From positions 29,010,355-29,074,354 of the forward strand of contig CM059571.1 of the NCBI GenBank assembly GCA_030386875.1: a stretch of 64,000 nucleotides of DNA, given 5' to 3'. Shown piece after piece: positions 1 to 11,530 of the stretch. Position 1 is the first letter of the stretch. Every line of letters starts with the position of its first letter. The notes under the pieces were generated by a model that did not search any database, had not been told where the DNA came from, and saw nothing but the letters and a program-made list of their open reading frames with translations. The translations under genes and the position numbers were made by a program. This DNA comes from Morinoia aosen. Taxonomy: Eukaryota; Arthropoda; Malacostraca; Amphipoda; Talitridae.

Positions 1-1139
1 GTATGGTCCTTAACAAGCAAAAAAATTCAATATAAAGATGGCCTGCTAGACATTTAGTTTTGAGTTCTCAGATTCTTCCCTTAGAATTTTTTCTTAGATA
101 TGTTTAGTAATTATAAGAGATCTAGGTATTAACAAATTTCTCAGAAAAAAATCACAGAAAAAGCACACAAAAATTTATTGCGTAATAATAGAAATACATT
201 CTGGTATGCTTGGCTAAGTAATGGATGCTTCAAAAATGTGCACAGAAAATATGGATACTGCATATAGTTTAAGACACAAATAAAATGCATAAGCTGAATT
301 TTAAATTTTTAATATTGAATAACTTTGGCAAATTACTTTCAATATTGTAGGAATATTTTATGACAAAATTAAAAATATGAGCGTTTTTCACCCCCAATAG
401 AAAATTTAGGTGACAAAAAGTTAAAAAAAAATATATAGACAGAGTAGGAGCACATTTTAAAGTTTTAAGCTCAAGTCCAAAAATTTAAACTTCATGAAGA
501 GCATTGAAAAAGATCAAGGACATCAAAGGATCCCATCTTACCACTGTAACACTGATAGTATTCGAAATATTCCCATATTACATCAGCGATTCTTGACATT
601 TTCTGTTCACACATATCCACACAGATGAATTATGGTTACTAACTCTCAAAAAATTAAATTTACCAATCATATGCATCTATGAACTAAAACTTACTTTGGA
701 TGCAGTATTGTTTGTTTACATGTTGCTCGCGAACAAATTCTCTCCGCTGAAAGCGTAGTCTGGACGTCTGGACACGATTCGGAAAAGTTTGTGTTTTTGT
801 TCGAGTTTTGGTGTGTTCGTGATTGACGAAGAGTTTGATAGTGTTGGCGGGCTTTAAGGCAGCAAAAACACTACTCTCACAGGCTACTTATATTTTCACA
901 GGCTACTTATATTGCTACTTATACGATGTTACACGTTATATTCACGTGAATATAGAAACTACATCTGTATTTCAGCCACTTTATTTTAATCCACCTCAAT
1001 TTTCGTAGGAGGTTCGGTAGCACACGTCTTCACTCGACAACGACTCGACAATTAAGCGTCGACAATGACTCGACAGTAGTCATTAAGCGTCGACAGTAGG
1101 CACAAGTGCTTGAAACGATCTCATTGACCGAACTTTTAG
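1..1139. other. Unassigned AT-rich DNA
   Basis: I see no convincing coding region, splice-bounded exon or RNA gene here. The only open frame of note (823-1008 on the plus strand, 61 codons) overlaps a short internal duplication (the phrase 'caggctacttat' occurs twice near 880-910) and has no recognisable protein features. Confidence 0.4.
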
Positions 1140-2368
1140 GGTACATTAACTTACGAACAGATATGTTTGAATGTTCAAAACAAATTTTTTGGAAGAATAT
1201 GTAACACTAGACGAAAAAATTACTGCAAATATTTCACACGTGTATGCACGGCTGTAAGGGTGTATTAGATTATGCTTTTATGTTTCTTGATTCTAATTAA
1301 AACTGGCAAGGTTAGGGTAATTCAAAGATTGATCCTCGATTGGTCTTCGTTTTATAAACGTTCTATTAATTATCAACCTCGTATATATCGAATATTTGAT
1401 GAATCACGTGCAAATTTTTTCCAAACATGTTTTTTATTAAATACATTCTTGTTATTTTTAATACATTTCGTTGATGATGAAGTCTTCGCTTTAGATTGAA
1501 TACTGACAAAAATTGATCTATAGTTTTTGTTCTATGGATGGGCTGTGATATGTAACGAAGGTTTAAAACGCACATAACGAATGAATTTGTTTTTTTAACG
1601 GTTAAAGTTTGAAATTTGTGGGCATTGCTAAAATATACTAATTCTTAAAGCTCATATATTAAAAAAAAATAAACTAACAACCATGTATGACAATTTGGAA
1701 TAACCGAGTAATAAAATTGATCATGAAATGAAGTGCATCTGCAGCTTCAACTCCTGCGTGATTTATCAAACTAGTTCGGCTAGCGTGTGACATTGCGTTG
1801 AAGAATGAAATAAGAAGATACCCATCACAATGGTAAGCACATGAATGAACTCCAGTAAACGCACAAATATTTTTATTGAACAGCATAGTAGAGTGTCCAT
1901 TTAATATGTCGTGAACATTTTGGGAGAAGCATGAATATTAAATAAACTATTCGAAATATTTTTTCAAGCATAATGCAGAGAACGCAACAATGTCAAAACC
2001 CACGTTTGAAGGGTGACGTCCATCCATCATAAGCACGGCGATAATTCGCTGCAGCAAACTACCTGCACTACCTGCAGCACGCCACCTGTAGCACACCACC
2101 TGCAGCAGACCACCTGCAGCACATATTTGTGCGGCTGTGAGCAACGGATGGCCGTTCTAAAATGTTACGGCCATTAACCAACTGTACATTTTGATCCCCC
2201 AAATCATCCATGGCCAAATATGAATTTCACGTCCAAGCTCGACCAAGCGTAGTTATGAGCGCGGAGAGAGAGTCTTGTGACTGAGCAGGCCGACCAGCCT
2301 ATAAATCATACATAATCGACCGTCACGTCCTTAATACAACGGCGACACGTCCTTGATTCTCAATTGGG
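1140..2368 (+). repeat. Dispersed repeat R1, copy 1, ending in a MITE terminus
   Basis: This stretch is recognisably similar, with indels, to 15,540-17,316. Shared landmarks include a tract around 'tgtttgaatgttc', a tract around 'gaagaatgaaataa' and a 250-bp right part containing 'ggatggccgt' and 'atgttacggcca'. The right end (2,345-2,368) is the MITE terminus 'cacgtccttgattctcaattggg', also seen at 21,413-21,789. No matching left terminus is visible, so the element is truncated or its left end is different. The short open frames inside are not convincing genes. Confidence 0.6.
2049..2122. repeat. Short CTGCAGCAC-type minisatellite
   Basis: About five imperfect units of roughly 14-15 bases around 'ccacctgcagcac' lie in tandem inside R1 copy 1. 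The equivalent part of R1 copy 2 (near 17,050-17,090) lacks the expansion, so it arose locally. Confidence 0.6.
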
Positions 2369-4916
2369 ATAGAGCCAAAACCATGTAGTATTTGTTACCC
2401 AAGATTCAAGGAGCAGACTGATAGAGAAGTGGGAGCCCTCGTGATTTTACGGTATTAAATGTGTGCGCTTGAAATTTCGGATTAAATCTAGGATTTCTTC
2501 TTTCTGAACGAAGATATGAATACCTAAGCCGAAGTTGGCAGCAACATGTGAAAATTTTTCTTCGCTCATTTCTCGCTTAGTTCCACGTATGAGTTCATCG
2601 AGTCTTTAATTGTAAATGGATGTGTTTATGAACAAGATGCATCTCTCTCAAAACCTTCAGTAGAGAGAGCAGGGTCCAATTTTTTTATTCCAAAGGGTAA
2701 ATAATGCTTATTTAACCTGTATGAACCTTGCATAAAAAAATTGCTGAAAGAAATTTTATAAACCCTGCTTTTCACATCATCAATAATTCTATTCCCACTG
2801 CAGGCAGCTGTATATAATTAGATTCAGTCGTTCATTCGCTAGCTCGTATCGTTTGTAAAAACGAACTAATCAATAGACTTGAACTGTCACAAAGAAAAAT
2901 AGAACTGACCGCCATGAGCCCAACGAAGTAATAAATGTAGCCCAAAAATTCTTCATAGCTTTTACAATCGTGAATGTGTTTCTCGAAGAATATGAGTAGT
3001 AGTGGTTGATTCAACGGTCCTGGAAGAGTAATTTAATATTAGAAGCCAATTGAAATTAAAAAAAAACAAGGATAGTGCCAGATCTGACAGACTGTTTTTA
3101 TGTTTACTTAAAATTCTCGGGTATATTATATTCTCCTTAAAACTTTGGTCATGAAGAAAAAAATTATTTACTACGCAACTCATTTTTTTAGTTTAATTGA
3201 TGAGTTATTTTTTGATACGGAAGTGTTTATTGCTTCTCTAAATAACAAAAACTTCACAATCTCAGACGACTTTCATAGATGATACCGAACACTAAAAAGG
3301 GGTCGGCAAATTTTGTTCGTGACAAACAGCAAAATTTGAAAAAATTTTTATCAGCAAAGCAGTCCAATCTTAAAACCCGATTTGCACGTTGCGCAGCTTA
3401 TTATATCGTTGAGGAATAGAACCAGTCCTGTCCACAATGTTAGTAGAAGAAAACATCGACAAAAGTGTGACGGTATAATAATACATATTTTAAAATTACA
3501 TTTGATGCTTTTTACCCAAATGTTACAGTTGTTGAAAAGATTACGTTTTCTGCGAATTCCCGGAAGCGTCCCTCATATCAAATTCCACACACGAAAGAGT
3601 AAAAAGCGAAGAAAAATTGAAAATATTTAGTTCAAATGTTTCAAGCTTTGGCTAATTTTCAACGAATTTTCAAATGCATAAAAGAACATTTATGAAAATT
3701 AACCATGAATGTATTATATTGTGATAATTACTATGAACGAAACCTACAAACCAAATTATCTTAATATTATTGATAGAGGGGGAAACAACCAGCAAGAAAG
3801 TAAATTATGGTGCGGAGACACCTATAGAAACACGAGTATTGCAGTTTGTTGTTGGGCAGTTTGCAAAGAAATATGGAACTGCAAAGTTCACTACTTCATA
3901 ATGATGTATTGCATTGTTCATTTCCTCCAAGAGTACTCTGCTGCTTCGCATACTTTTGGTATGAATTATTTTAAGAATAATTTAAAGAAAAAAATTATTT
4001 ACACAAGAGATGTAACGGGTTTCACTAACGAAACCAGAAAATCAACTGTGCGTATCTTTCCTCAGGACAGCCCAAGGATTGAACAAATTAGTATGGTAAA
4101 AATTTTAAGGGGAACAACGCAAAAGAAGCGGTCAAGTAACTTATCTAGCGTGCCCTTGCACTGCTAACCGCGCGCGCTGTGTCCATATCTGACCGACCAG
4201 GTAGCTACATTAGCTGGTAGCTAGTCTAGGTGGGAGGGCATATGTGTCTAATGGGGGACTGTTTCCACATCTCTAATCGTATGAGCCATGCATCCAATGA
4301 ATGTAGAGCTGACTTCTTTTCTGTAATGTTCTTTTTTTTCTGTAATGACTTTACAATGGATATTCACGTTGTTCAGGTTTGATTTAGTTAAATGCACTGT
4401 TGAAGATACTTGAAATTGAGAAGCAAGGGATCCATTGAAAATGTAGGAGATAGTCACTACCAAAATATTTTTCATTATAAGTTAAAAAAATCTTGATCAG
4501 CAACACAGCATAGAGCGTTCAATCGAAAAATAACGTTCATTTGCTCGTGTAGTAAACTTCACCATCAACTTCACTATTCGCAATCGCCAGCAACGTTCAC
4601 GAATTGAGCCATTGTTTGATTCAATGAGACAGTGCCAATTTTTCAGCACGCAGCCATTTTAAGCGCATCCTCCTTACCAAGCGCTGCACTAAATCATTCA
4701 TGAGAAGAAAGAGTGGGGGACCATTGTACAGCACTCAACAAATGGATACGCTGCCTCCTGCTTGTAGGCAACGGACGGGGTAACTAGGACTCGAGAACGA
4801 GGTAATATTAACCTGCCACTCTTTTAAAGCAGGTTCTTGGACGACAGTGCGCGGCGCCTCCTTACGACCGATTTGTGGTGGCAGCGTGATGCTGGAGGTA
4901 GTCTCTGTGCCCGCTA
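2369..4916. other. Unassigned AT-rich DNA
   Basis: No recognisable gene. The longest open frame is on the plus strand at 3,709-4,167 (152 codons). It has no recognisable domain, no supporting splice sites and composition like the surrounding DNA, so I treat it as chance. The block 4,140-4,240 and 4,740-4,915 is more GC-rich and may be part of a degenerate repeat leading into the MITE fragment at 4,919. Confidence 0.35.
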
Positions 4917-4918
4917 CC

Positions 4919-5160
4919 CAATTGAAAATCAAGGACGTATCGCCGATGTGTTATGGCCGTGCAAGGACGAACCTAAGGGACGTAACATGGGTAAATCACC
5001 TTCGAATCGTAGGCGAAATGTCCACTTGAGGACGAACTTTTGGCTCAGATACGTACGCGGCCGTCCGCGATGATCAGACATGCTAAGTCCATGCTACGTC
5101 CCTGCTCGACCCATTCCACCGGCGATACGTACATGATTCGAGGATGGCCATCCTTGAATT
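4919..5160 (+). mobile_element. Degenerate MITE of the R1 terminus family
   Basis: The left end at 4,919 reads 'cccaattgaaaatcaagg', the same terminus as the complete copy at 21,413-21,789. It is followed by 'acgt.tcgccg', which matches that copy too. The body is diverged and the right terminus is only faintly recognisable near 5,115-5,160 ('ccggcgatacgta'). Open frames across it are chance products of a GC-richer repeat. Confidence 0.5.
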
Positions 5161-5173
5161 TAGCGTTAAAAAA

Positions 5174-5324
5174 AAAACTTTCGGCCGCGCACAGACGAGA
5201 TTTATCGCCTCTAAGTGACCCTCAAATATAAATGTATATATATATGTATAATCACATATATATATTTATATTTCAGGATCGCTTAGAGGCGGTAAATCTC
5301 GGCTGTACGCGGCCGAAAGTTTTT
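5174..5324. repeat. Long imperfect hairpin with AT-rich tip
   Basis: The left arm starts 'aaaaactttcggccgcg' and the right arm ends 'cgcggccgaaagttttt'. The arms remain complementary for about 70 bases each, with a few mismatches, down to (TA)n-rich sequence at the tip. The structure fits a small foldback or MITE-like element. No coding function is suggested. Confidence 0.75.
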
Positions 5325-5349
5325 GTCTAAAGTTGTCGTTTTTAAAATG

Positions 5350-5379
5350 AACACTCGAATATATATATATTATATATAC

Positions 5380-5417
<38 letters not shown>

Positions 5418-5434
5418 TTAAATATTTGAGTGTT
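5350..5434. repeat. (AT)n microsatellite inside an inverted repeat
   Basis: A long run of alternating A and T is flanked by 'aacactcgaatat' on the left and 'atatttgagtgtt' on the right, which are near-perfect inverted copies. This is a second small hairpin directly after the one at 5,174. Confidence 0.65.
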
Positions 5435-6357
5435 GCTTTTCAAACAACTTCGCTGAGCGTGGCAGAGAGTTTCTAATGACAAAGCTTGGTATTAAAACAC
5501 TCAAATGTTTACTCCCGCCCGCTGTTTATTATGTAAAGTAACAAAAATACCGGCTCATCTTGGCCGATAATTAAGCACACCTGTCCAATTACAGCATATA
5601 CTGCGCTGGTCGTGTTTCTACGATCACATACTGGACTCGCAGTTTTTAAAACATGTTTTGACATTTAAGTTATTTATTGCTTAAATTTTTCACGAAAATG
5701 CAAAGCACGATCGGCATTAAGCACCCAAAAAGGTGAAAATGAAATATTTAATTAAAATTAATCCTTTATTCAAGCTAAATCTAGAATATTAGGATAAGCC
5801 TCCCTATTCAAATTAATGCGTTGTAGAGAGTGGAAGATGGAACACACAAATTTGTGGGGAATTAAGCGAACGGGAATCTATGAACAAGGCGTGAAACACC
5901 TTGTTTTCAGAATCAACAAGATACACAGAAGTTTATGAAACATGATAGAAGTTAAAGAACGTAAAAAACAGCGTCTAACTCGAGTAAAACTGACTCGTCA
6001 AGGGCTGGTGCATTATTTTCAAATGCCCAAGTGATAGCTGAAAGATAAGTGACGGGTCTCTTGCCTCTCCTCCATTCCAGTCAACTGATCCTGTTGAAAA
6101 AAAATAGTTCGTTATCATGTATAGGATTGCTATCCAATAAATTAATATTCCGAGTACGAAATACCTTTAATAGTTTCCTGGTCAAGCAAATTTTAGTGAG
6201 AATAAATGCTCTTCACAGCATAGTTTTGTGAGGTTTATCCTTCGTTTCAGGTTCCTTATCAGTAGCTTTACTCATTTAATTAATAAGGGTATACTGGGTC
6301 GAAAAAACATAGTTAGAGAGAAATATCGAATTACTTGTGTTTCAATAGTTCTAAATA
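5435..6357. other. Unassigned AT-rich DNA
   Basis: No recognisable gene. Positions 5,770-5,920 show faint similarity ('gaatctatgaacaaggcgtgaaa') to the dispersed repeat R2 annotated at 11,190-11,530 and 58,660-59,040, and may be a diverged copy. Confidence 0.35.
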
Positions 6358-6689
6358 TGTTAGAATACAAAGATAATCACTGATTTACGCTAGATTAGAC
6401 AGAACAAAAATATTGGTATCAAATATCACAATGCGAGAAGACTAGGTAGGGTAATTCTGTACATGATTGAAATTGCAGTTGACTAGTTATTGCCGCACAC
6501 CAGATATTCGCATGTTAACAGCACCAGAGATAGAGGTCAAATGAATGAACTACTGGAGATTTCACGCGTCTACAAGCCACAGTCCTATTGAACAATTTTA
6601 GAACAAAAAATTATTTGTAATTTCGTTGAGGCTAGGTTTAAGTTAATGACATATTTGAATATGCTCCTTTCAACAACATTATACAATTT

Positions 6690-6837
6690 TTTTGTATATG
6701 AGCACAGATCTTCATTTGAGGGCTCACAGCTATGTTCAATACTGAAATGATTAAAAATGGAACCTTAATATTTGTGCGAGGTTAATCTAACCTTCAGTTT
6801 CATCCTAGTCATGCCAAGTGTAGCATTGCAACACTTA
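6690..6837 (-). pseudogene. PLE GIY-YIG endonuclease remnant
   Basis: On the minus strand, from about 6,837 downward, the conceptual frame reads 'NATLGMTRMKLKVRLTSHKY', then a stop, then 'GSIFNHFSIEHSCEP'. The pattern G-M-T followed by L..RL..H matches the GIY-YIG domain of Penelope-like elements, where this module follows the reverse transcriptase and makes the nick used for target priming. It directly continues the remnant RT frame at higher coordinates. The in-frame stop makes it non-functional. Confidence 0.5.
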
Positions 6838-6849
6838 CTGAAAGACTTG

Positions 6850-7720
6850 CGTTCTATCCTTTTACATTCGAACTGAAATATCACATTGCCTCGGCCAAGG
6901 TCACTGACTTCGGATCTGGAAATATTGTTTCTAAGTAGATCACTGATTTCTTGATTTTGTAGAGCACACGAAGTTTTAATGACATATCTGGATCTATTGG
7001 TTTCACGAAAGTTTTAACAACATTTTTGAAGACACGTTTATCAATTTTGTAATTGCTATGCATTTGACTTTCATAGAATATATTTATGTTTTGCATATCC
7101 CGGGTTATGGTCCTCACTCAAAATTCGATTCACAAAGTTACCAATTCCATCAATAAGCGTATTGGAGAAATTTTTATTAACTAGCAACCGATTACATAGT
7201 AGCATTTCTGAATGAAAACTTGCCCAGTTGCTGCACACTTCATAAATGTTCTTTAATAAGGTATGGATAACACCTTCATAATACACATGCGCTGCATCAC
7301 AATCACAGTTTCTGGTTCCACCCGCATGCAAGGGTGACATACGCTGTTATACGAAAAGCACCCTGAGATTCTTCAACTGAAATGTCATGAAATGGCAGCG
7401 TCCCACTTACACGCCCAGCTCATACGTAAATGTAACACCGGATTATCAGTCACCAAATTCCTCAACATCTCCAACTACTCTACCATCTCAACTTCAACGA
7501 TAATATCGTCCACGTACCATGCGTATAAATCGGCTTCACCGGTATAGAATTCATGTTATAAAAGCACTGCAGATTTATAAACTGGAACCTACCCTCAACG
7601 AAAATACAAGTTATTTTTTGCTCTAAAATTGTTCTGTAGGACTGTGGCATAGACGTTTGGAACCTCCGGTAGATCGTCAATTTTGCCTTCATCTCTGGTG
7701 CCGTTAACATATGAATATCT
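6850..7720 (-). pseudogene. PLE reverse transcriptase C-terminal remnant
   Basis: Open pieces at 7,480-7,710, 7,071-7,340 and 6,881-7,117 on the minus strand are consecutive fragments of one broken protein. The middle piece holds 'SNWASFHSEMLLCNRLLV', and the last holds 'YKIDKRVFKNVVKTFV', typical of the thumb and the linker to the GIY-YIG domain in PLEs. Stops and frameshifts separate the pieces. No YxDD catalytic motif is left intact. The assignment rests on pattern recognition, not alignment. Confidence 0.5.
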
Positions 7721-7882
7721 GTTGATCAATAAGTAGGCATCTGTAATTTTAATCTTGCACAAAAAAGTCCTACCTTGTCATAACGCAATGGGATTACCAA
7801 TATTAATATTCAGTCTGATGTAGCATAATTTTTGGTTTGTCATTGTTTTATCAACGTAATTGTTTGTTTTGTCTTTGGCATC

Positions 7883-7909
7883 CTGAAGATGATGTTAGTA
7901 ACATCGAAA
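7883..7909 (+). ncRNA. Hammerhead-like motif in PLE terminus
   Basis: The core box CTGAAGA (7,883-7,889) is followed by one T, then a perfect 6-bp stem GATGTT/AACATC with a 3-base loop, then GAAA (7,906-7,909). This matches the CUGANGA...stem II...GAAA core of hammerhead ribozymes, which are known from PLE terminal repeats. The extra T before stem II departs from the textbook form. I could not identify a confident stem I or III, so cleavage activity is unproven. Confidence 0.45.
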
Positions 7910-8003
7910 TGTTACCTCTTATAGACTGATATATGTAAAATCTTTAAGAAATTGAGTGTTCATTTCAGTGAAATGATATGTGACTATCTTTGTATTCTAA
8001 CAC

Positions 8004-8741
8004 GTGGGGAACTAAAACAATTTCGCAAAGTTGAAAAGTTGGAAAATGAATTGTGTTAGAATAATGTGAAAACATCTTTATTATACTATCAATCTGTCGT
8101 TATAAGCACATGAAAAAATCTAATTTCAGTACTACGTGCGCAATGAGCTTAGTAAATGATGGTCAGTTGAGACAATACCCATATCCGGCACTCCCGTCAT
8201 CCCCTATTTAATAACAGGCTACACTTAGTATCGCTCCAAATGACTACTATCATCATTTACACTTTCAGCGCAACATACTCTACCGGTGGTCTCGGAAGGG
8301 ATATTCCTAATGCTGCTGACCGAACAGTATGACAAACTAAATTTTTAATGAATATTGAATTGAAGCAAAATGAAGGCCGGATCCGGTTATTGTTTGCATT
8401 TTCAAAATAGCTAACTTTAATCGACTTCAAATTTTAGTTGAACATTGAACCTCAGTTTAACCAATTGAGGTCGAAGTATTGAAATATATACTCATGAAGT
8501 CACGTTTCGGAATTCATGTGCATGCATATCACTCGCAACTGAAAGTGGATGACTAATAAGTAGATACAGCACGAAGTCGTCTCGTCGAAAAGGGCGTTAG
8601 AACCTAATTGTGGGGTGTGGGTGACTGGAGGTATTCATTAAACAATAAAAGTTTGGTACAAAATTTGTTATCTGTGAACCTACATGAGTTTGTAAGTTTA
8701 TCCTGGTGAAACTTCATAAAACATTATTCAGCAGAGCTTAT
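8004..8741. other. Unassigned DNA between PLE remnant and DUF4806 locus
   Basis: No coding signal recognised. It lies downstream of the last exon of the minus-strand DUF4806-like locus and could include its 3' flank. Confidence 0.35.
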
Positions 8742-9716
8742 CTATGAGATGAGAGCTTTCTGAAAGGCAGCTTTCACTTTACTCCTAGGCTCGTTTCGGT
8801 ACTCGGGAATTTGAGCAAGAGCACCTGCATTGCAATGAAGGAAAAAATATGAAGAAGGTCGTTCGCAACAAATTATGGCAGGCTGTATCCTACTCTTCTA
8901 TTTTACGTACTTAATTAAAAACAATCCAGATGTTCTGAACATGATTTACAAATATTAATTAGTTTTCTGTAACAATACTCTTAAATACATGGTATCATGG
9001 TTACTCACTTTTGATTACTGCACACGCGACGGAGCGGAGTTGTCAAACTTGATTTTGGTCCTCAGTCTGTGGGGGCCTAAACCTGGCATGGAGAATTCTG
9101 TCGCTAGGTTTCTCGCGAGTAAGATTTTCAACATCGCTGTCACTGTGCGACTAAGGTTTGCTTCCCTGGCGGTCATCAGATATGGAACCTGGAAATTTGA
9201 GAACAGGAAATTGTAGGACATGTTTAAAAATGTTAGTTACTCCACAATTTCGAAGTACATTATCTTACAATTTTGTTTGAATCCTCAGCAGCATATTAAC
9301 TTGGAAGTCTCACTACGAAAACTTGTGACTACCGAAATGAAAGATTGTGTTTGTCACAGTTTTTCGCGCATATTTCACGCCAGCTCCCCATCATAACGAA
9401 GAAGCGTCAAATCCAGTGTTCACAAATATTTAAATAACAATTTGATATAAATGGAGGGATATATTAGCAATTATTTGACCACAATACAACTTACAAGATC
9501 TTCGCGCTGAAGTATGTAGTCCAGTCTTCCATTGAAGTCGCACGCGTGAATCCTCGAACTGGTGTTACGTTGGCAGATTTTTCTGATTAAAGATGCTCCT
9601 TCAGAAGCAAGGCGATCCCAGCAACTTGATCGTTTAATATCTCAACTTTACATTCCCTGCGATCGAGTTGACTCTGAATGGCAGCTATCTCCATTTTTTT
9701 TGGCGAAGCAACGGAA
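8742..9716 (-). pseudogene. DUF4806-family locus, partial or broken
   Basis: Three minus-strand exons can be seen. Exon 9,495-9,716 starts after 'atttccag', ends at 'GTAAGT', and contains a coiled-coil-like frame that breaks into another frame partway. Exon 9,026-9,188 starts after 'tcaaatttccag' and contains 'SRTVTAMLKILLARNLATEF', then 'SMPG'. Exon 8,742-8,824 starts after 'cattgcaatgcag', reads 'ALAQIPEYRNEPRSKVKAAF' and ends at TAG. Exon phases 0 then 1 match those of the related exons at 24,347-24,521 and 23,604-23,887, and the residues align with them. DUF4806 is a C-terminal module of arthropod proteins of unknown function. The frame break in the first exon and the missing N-terminal exons suggest a pseudogene or partial duplicate. 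Confidence 0.5.
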
Positions 9717-10395
9717 CTGGAAATGAAAGGAACGATAGAATTATTTACCTAGTAAGTTCTTAAATATTATTTAAGAGTTCTTATGATAGTCTTGTAAAGT
9801 AAATGAAAGGATGTTCATATGTACATTATAGTACTCAAAACTAGAAAAACAAGTAAAGTTTTTGCGTCATTTCATAGAAATTTCTGCATATAACGAAATG
9901 GAAATTAAAATGCTTAATTTGAAGGAAGATGATATGCACCATATTTGGGTAAATGAAGTAGTAAAACACGTCAAAACATATTGGAATTGTTCCGCGCAGT
10001 ACTATGGAACTAGATATTCTTTGTGAGTTCCCTGAAAAGATTGCATTTCTATGAATTAATGTACGATTTTTCACATGATTTACTTAATCGTTGATTTAAA
10101 ATCGAATACCATTGATAAAAACGGAATCACATTCCTTGGCAGAGCCCTTTTACCGATATAGTCAATGGTAAAATAAACACTAACGATAGTGTAAAGTATG
10201 AATTTACACACACAGCTTTTACAATTAACAAAAGTAGAGATTCATTCCTTCTATTTTTCACAGTGTCATCGTACGTATCGAAAAGAAACTATTCCATCAA
10301 ATTCCTATTTAGATATATCGAAGAAAAACATGTAAAGCAATAGTTGACCCTCCCAATAAATAATGAAATGAATAATGAAGGCATCTACGGATGCT
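9717..10395. other. Unassigned AT-rich DNA
   Basis: No convincing gene. A 77-codon open frame on the minus strand (9,841-10,074) has no recognisable features. Confidence 0.35.
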
Positions 10396-10655
10396 TTATT
10401 TCCAATCAAGCCTGATACATATCACCTTGTACATTGGATTTTCAAATGCCTTATAACTAACACCAGGACGCCATGACGCTTTCCCCCGGTCAAGACCGGT
10501 TCCCATTCCAGACACCTGGGTAGAGTGAGGTATTGTGCTTGGAATTTTTCTCCTATACCCGACAGAGAAAATCGCCACCACCAGCGCCGAAATTCGATCC
10601 TGAGTCTGCCGCACGGCGGCAGAAACCTCTAGCCACATGGCTATGGCGAGCACTA
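10396..10655 (-). mobile_element. tRNA-related SINE-like repeat
   Basis: The minus strand begins near 10,655 with 'gctcgccatagccatgtgg', followed by 'ctagagg', which resembles a pol III A box. Further on, 'ggatcgaattt' (rc of 10,590-10,600) resembles a B box. The block is clearly more GC-rich than its flanks. A 14-base piece of its head ('gctatggcgagcac' on plus) recurs at 50,050-50,064 beside a perfect hairpin. I infer a tRNA-derived SINE. The 85-codon open frame over it is not a gene. Confidence 0.45.
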
Positions 10656-10800
10656 TACATTACGCACCTAAAATATCACGCATAAAATTAGGTATACATA
10701 AAATAGATTAACACTCAACATGTACTGTAATAGATTTCTTTTTGATGAACGGACTCATAAACAAAACAAAATAAAACAAAGTTCACATATCAATTTGATA

Positions 10801-10844
<44 letters not shown>
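10801..10844. repeat. (ATT)n microsatellite
   Basis: Fourteen consecutive ATT units, at the end of repeat R2 copy 1. Confidence 0.95.
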
Positions 10845-11155
10845 CAGCTCCCAGAGGAAAAATGTGAGGGCCCGAGCTGAGAAATAGGTAGGCCTTCTTT
10901 TTGTTGAAATAAATGTTTTTTGTTATGTTAAGGACCACCTTTTTTCGGTTCACTACTGTCTTGTTCTTCAGCATCTCTGACTTTCTTCTTCAACTTTTAT
11001 CTTATTTCATGAACTTCTTCCTCATCTTACTTTTTCTATGCCCCTTCAGCATAGATTCCTCATTTTCTTGACTCCATACTAAATGGTGCCTTCCTCCTTC
11101 CTCTCTTCGATACGCTCTATTTTTGCAGCGGTTGGGGAGGCTTAAACTAACTTAT
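10845..11155 (-). repeat. Dispersed repeat R2, copy 1
   Basis: Read on the minus strand it contains the R2 landmarks in order: 'ggaaggcaccatttagtatgg', 'ggaatctatg', 'gtagtgaaccgaaaaaagg', 'aaaaagaaggcctacct' and 'agctcgggccctcacattttt'. The same order is found on the plus strand at 11,190-11,530 and 58,660-59,040. Copies 1 and 2 therefore form a head-to-head inverted pair with a short AT-rich spacer. Confidence 0.75.
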
Positions 11156-11189
11156 AATCTAATCTAATCTATTATTATTATCATTATTT

Positions 11190-11530
11190 AAGGTTTTAGC
11201 CTCCCTTAACCATGACCAAGATGTTTCAAGAGAGGAAGGCACCATTTACTATGGAGTTGAGGGAACGCGGAATCTATGCACAAGGTGCATAGAAACAGTA
11301 AGCCAAGAATGAAGACCATCAAACAAGAAAAAGCTGAAGAAGAAATTAGAAGGTGCTGAAAAACAGGACAGCAGTGAACCGAAAAAAGATGGTACGTAAC
11401 AAAACAAAAACTTATTCTATTTCAACCAAAAAGAAAGCCTACCTAACCTTTAGCTCGGGCCCTCACATAGTCCCCCAGGGAGCGCTAATTTCCATTGATA
11501 CAACAGTTGTATCCCCCTGAGGGGCACATA
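11190..11530 (+). repeat. Dispersed repeat R2, copy 2
   Basis: Carries the R2 landmarks on the plus strand, including 'ggaaggcaccatttactatgg', 'gtgaaccgaaaaaagatgg', 'aaaaagaaagcctacct' and 'ctgggagcgctaa'-type sequence near 11,480. Inverted partner of 10,845-11,155. No protein frame is conserved between copies, so the family looks non-coding. Confidence 0.75.

Larger units (their letters stand above)
6358..8003 (-). mobile_element. Decayed Penelope-like element with inverted arms
   Basis: The block is framed by inverted ends: 'gttagaatacaaagataatcac' at about 6,359 and its inverted match 'gtgactatctttgtattctaac' at 7,981-8,002. Within it, a reverse transcriptase C-terminal part and a GIY-YIG-like remnant read on the minus strand. 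A fragment at 6,405-6,660 on the plus strand is an inverted copy of 7,480-7,800. Multiple stops and frameshifts show it is dead. It belongs to a different, older PLE family from the intact-looking element at 28.4-30.6 kb. Confidence 0.65.

Noticed and set aside
3709..4167. 152-codon plus-strand frame as a gene
   Set aside because: No domain, no splice support and low-complexity composition. AT-poor stretches in this area can stay open by chance.
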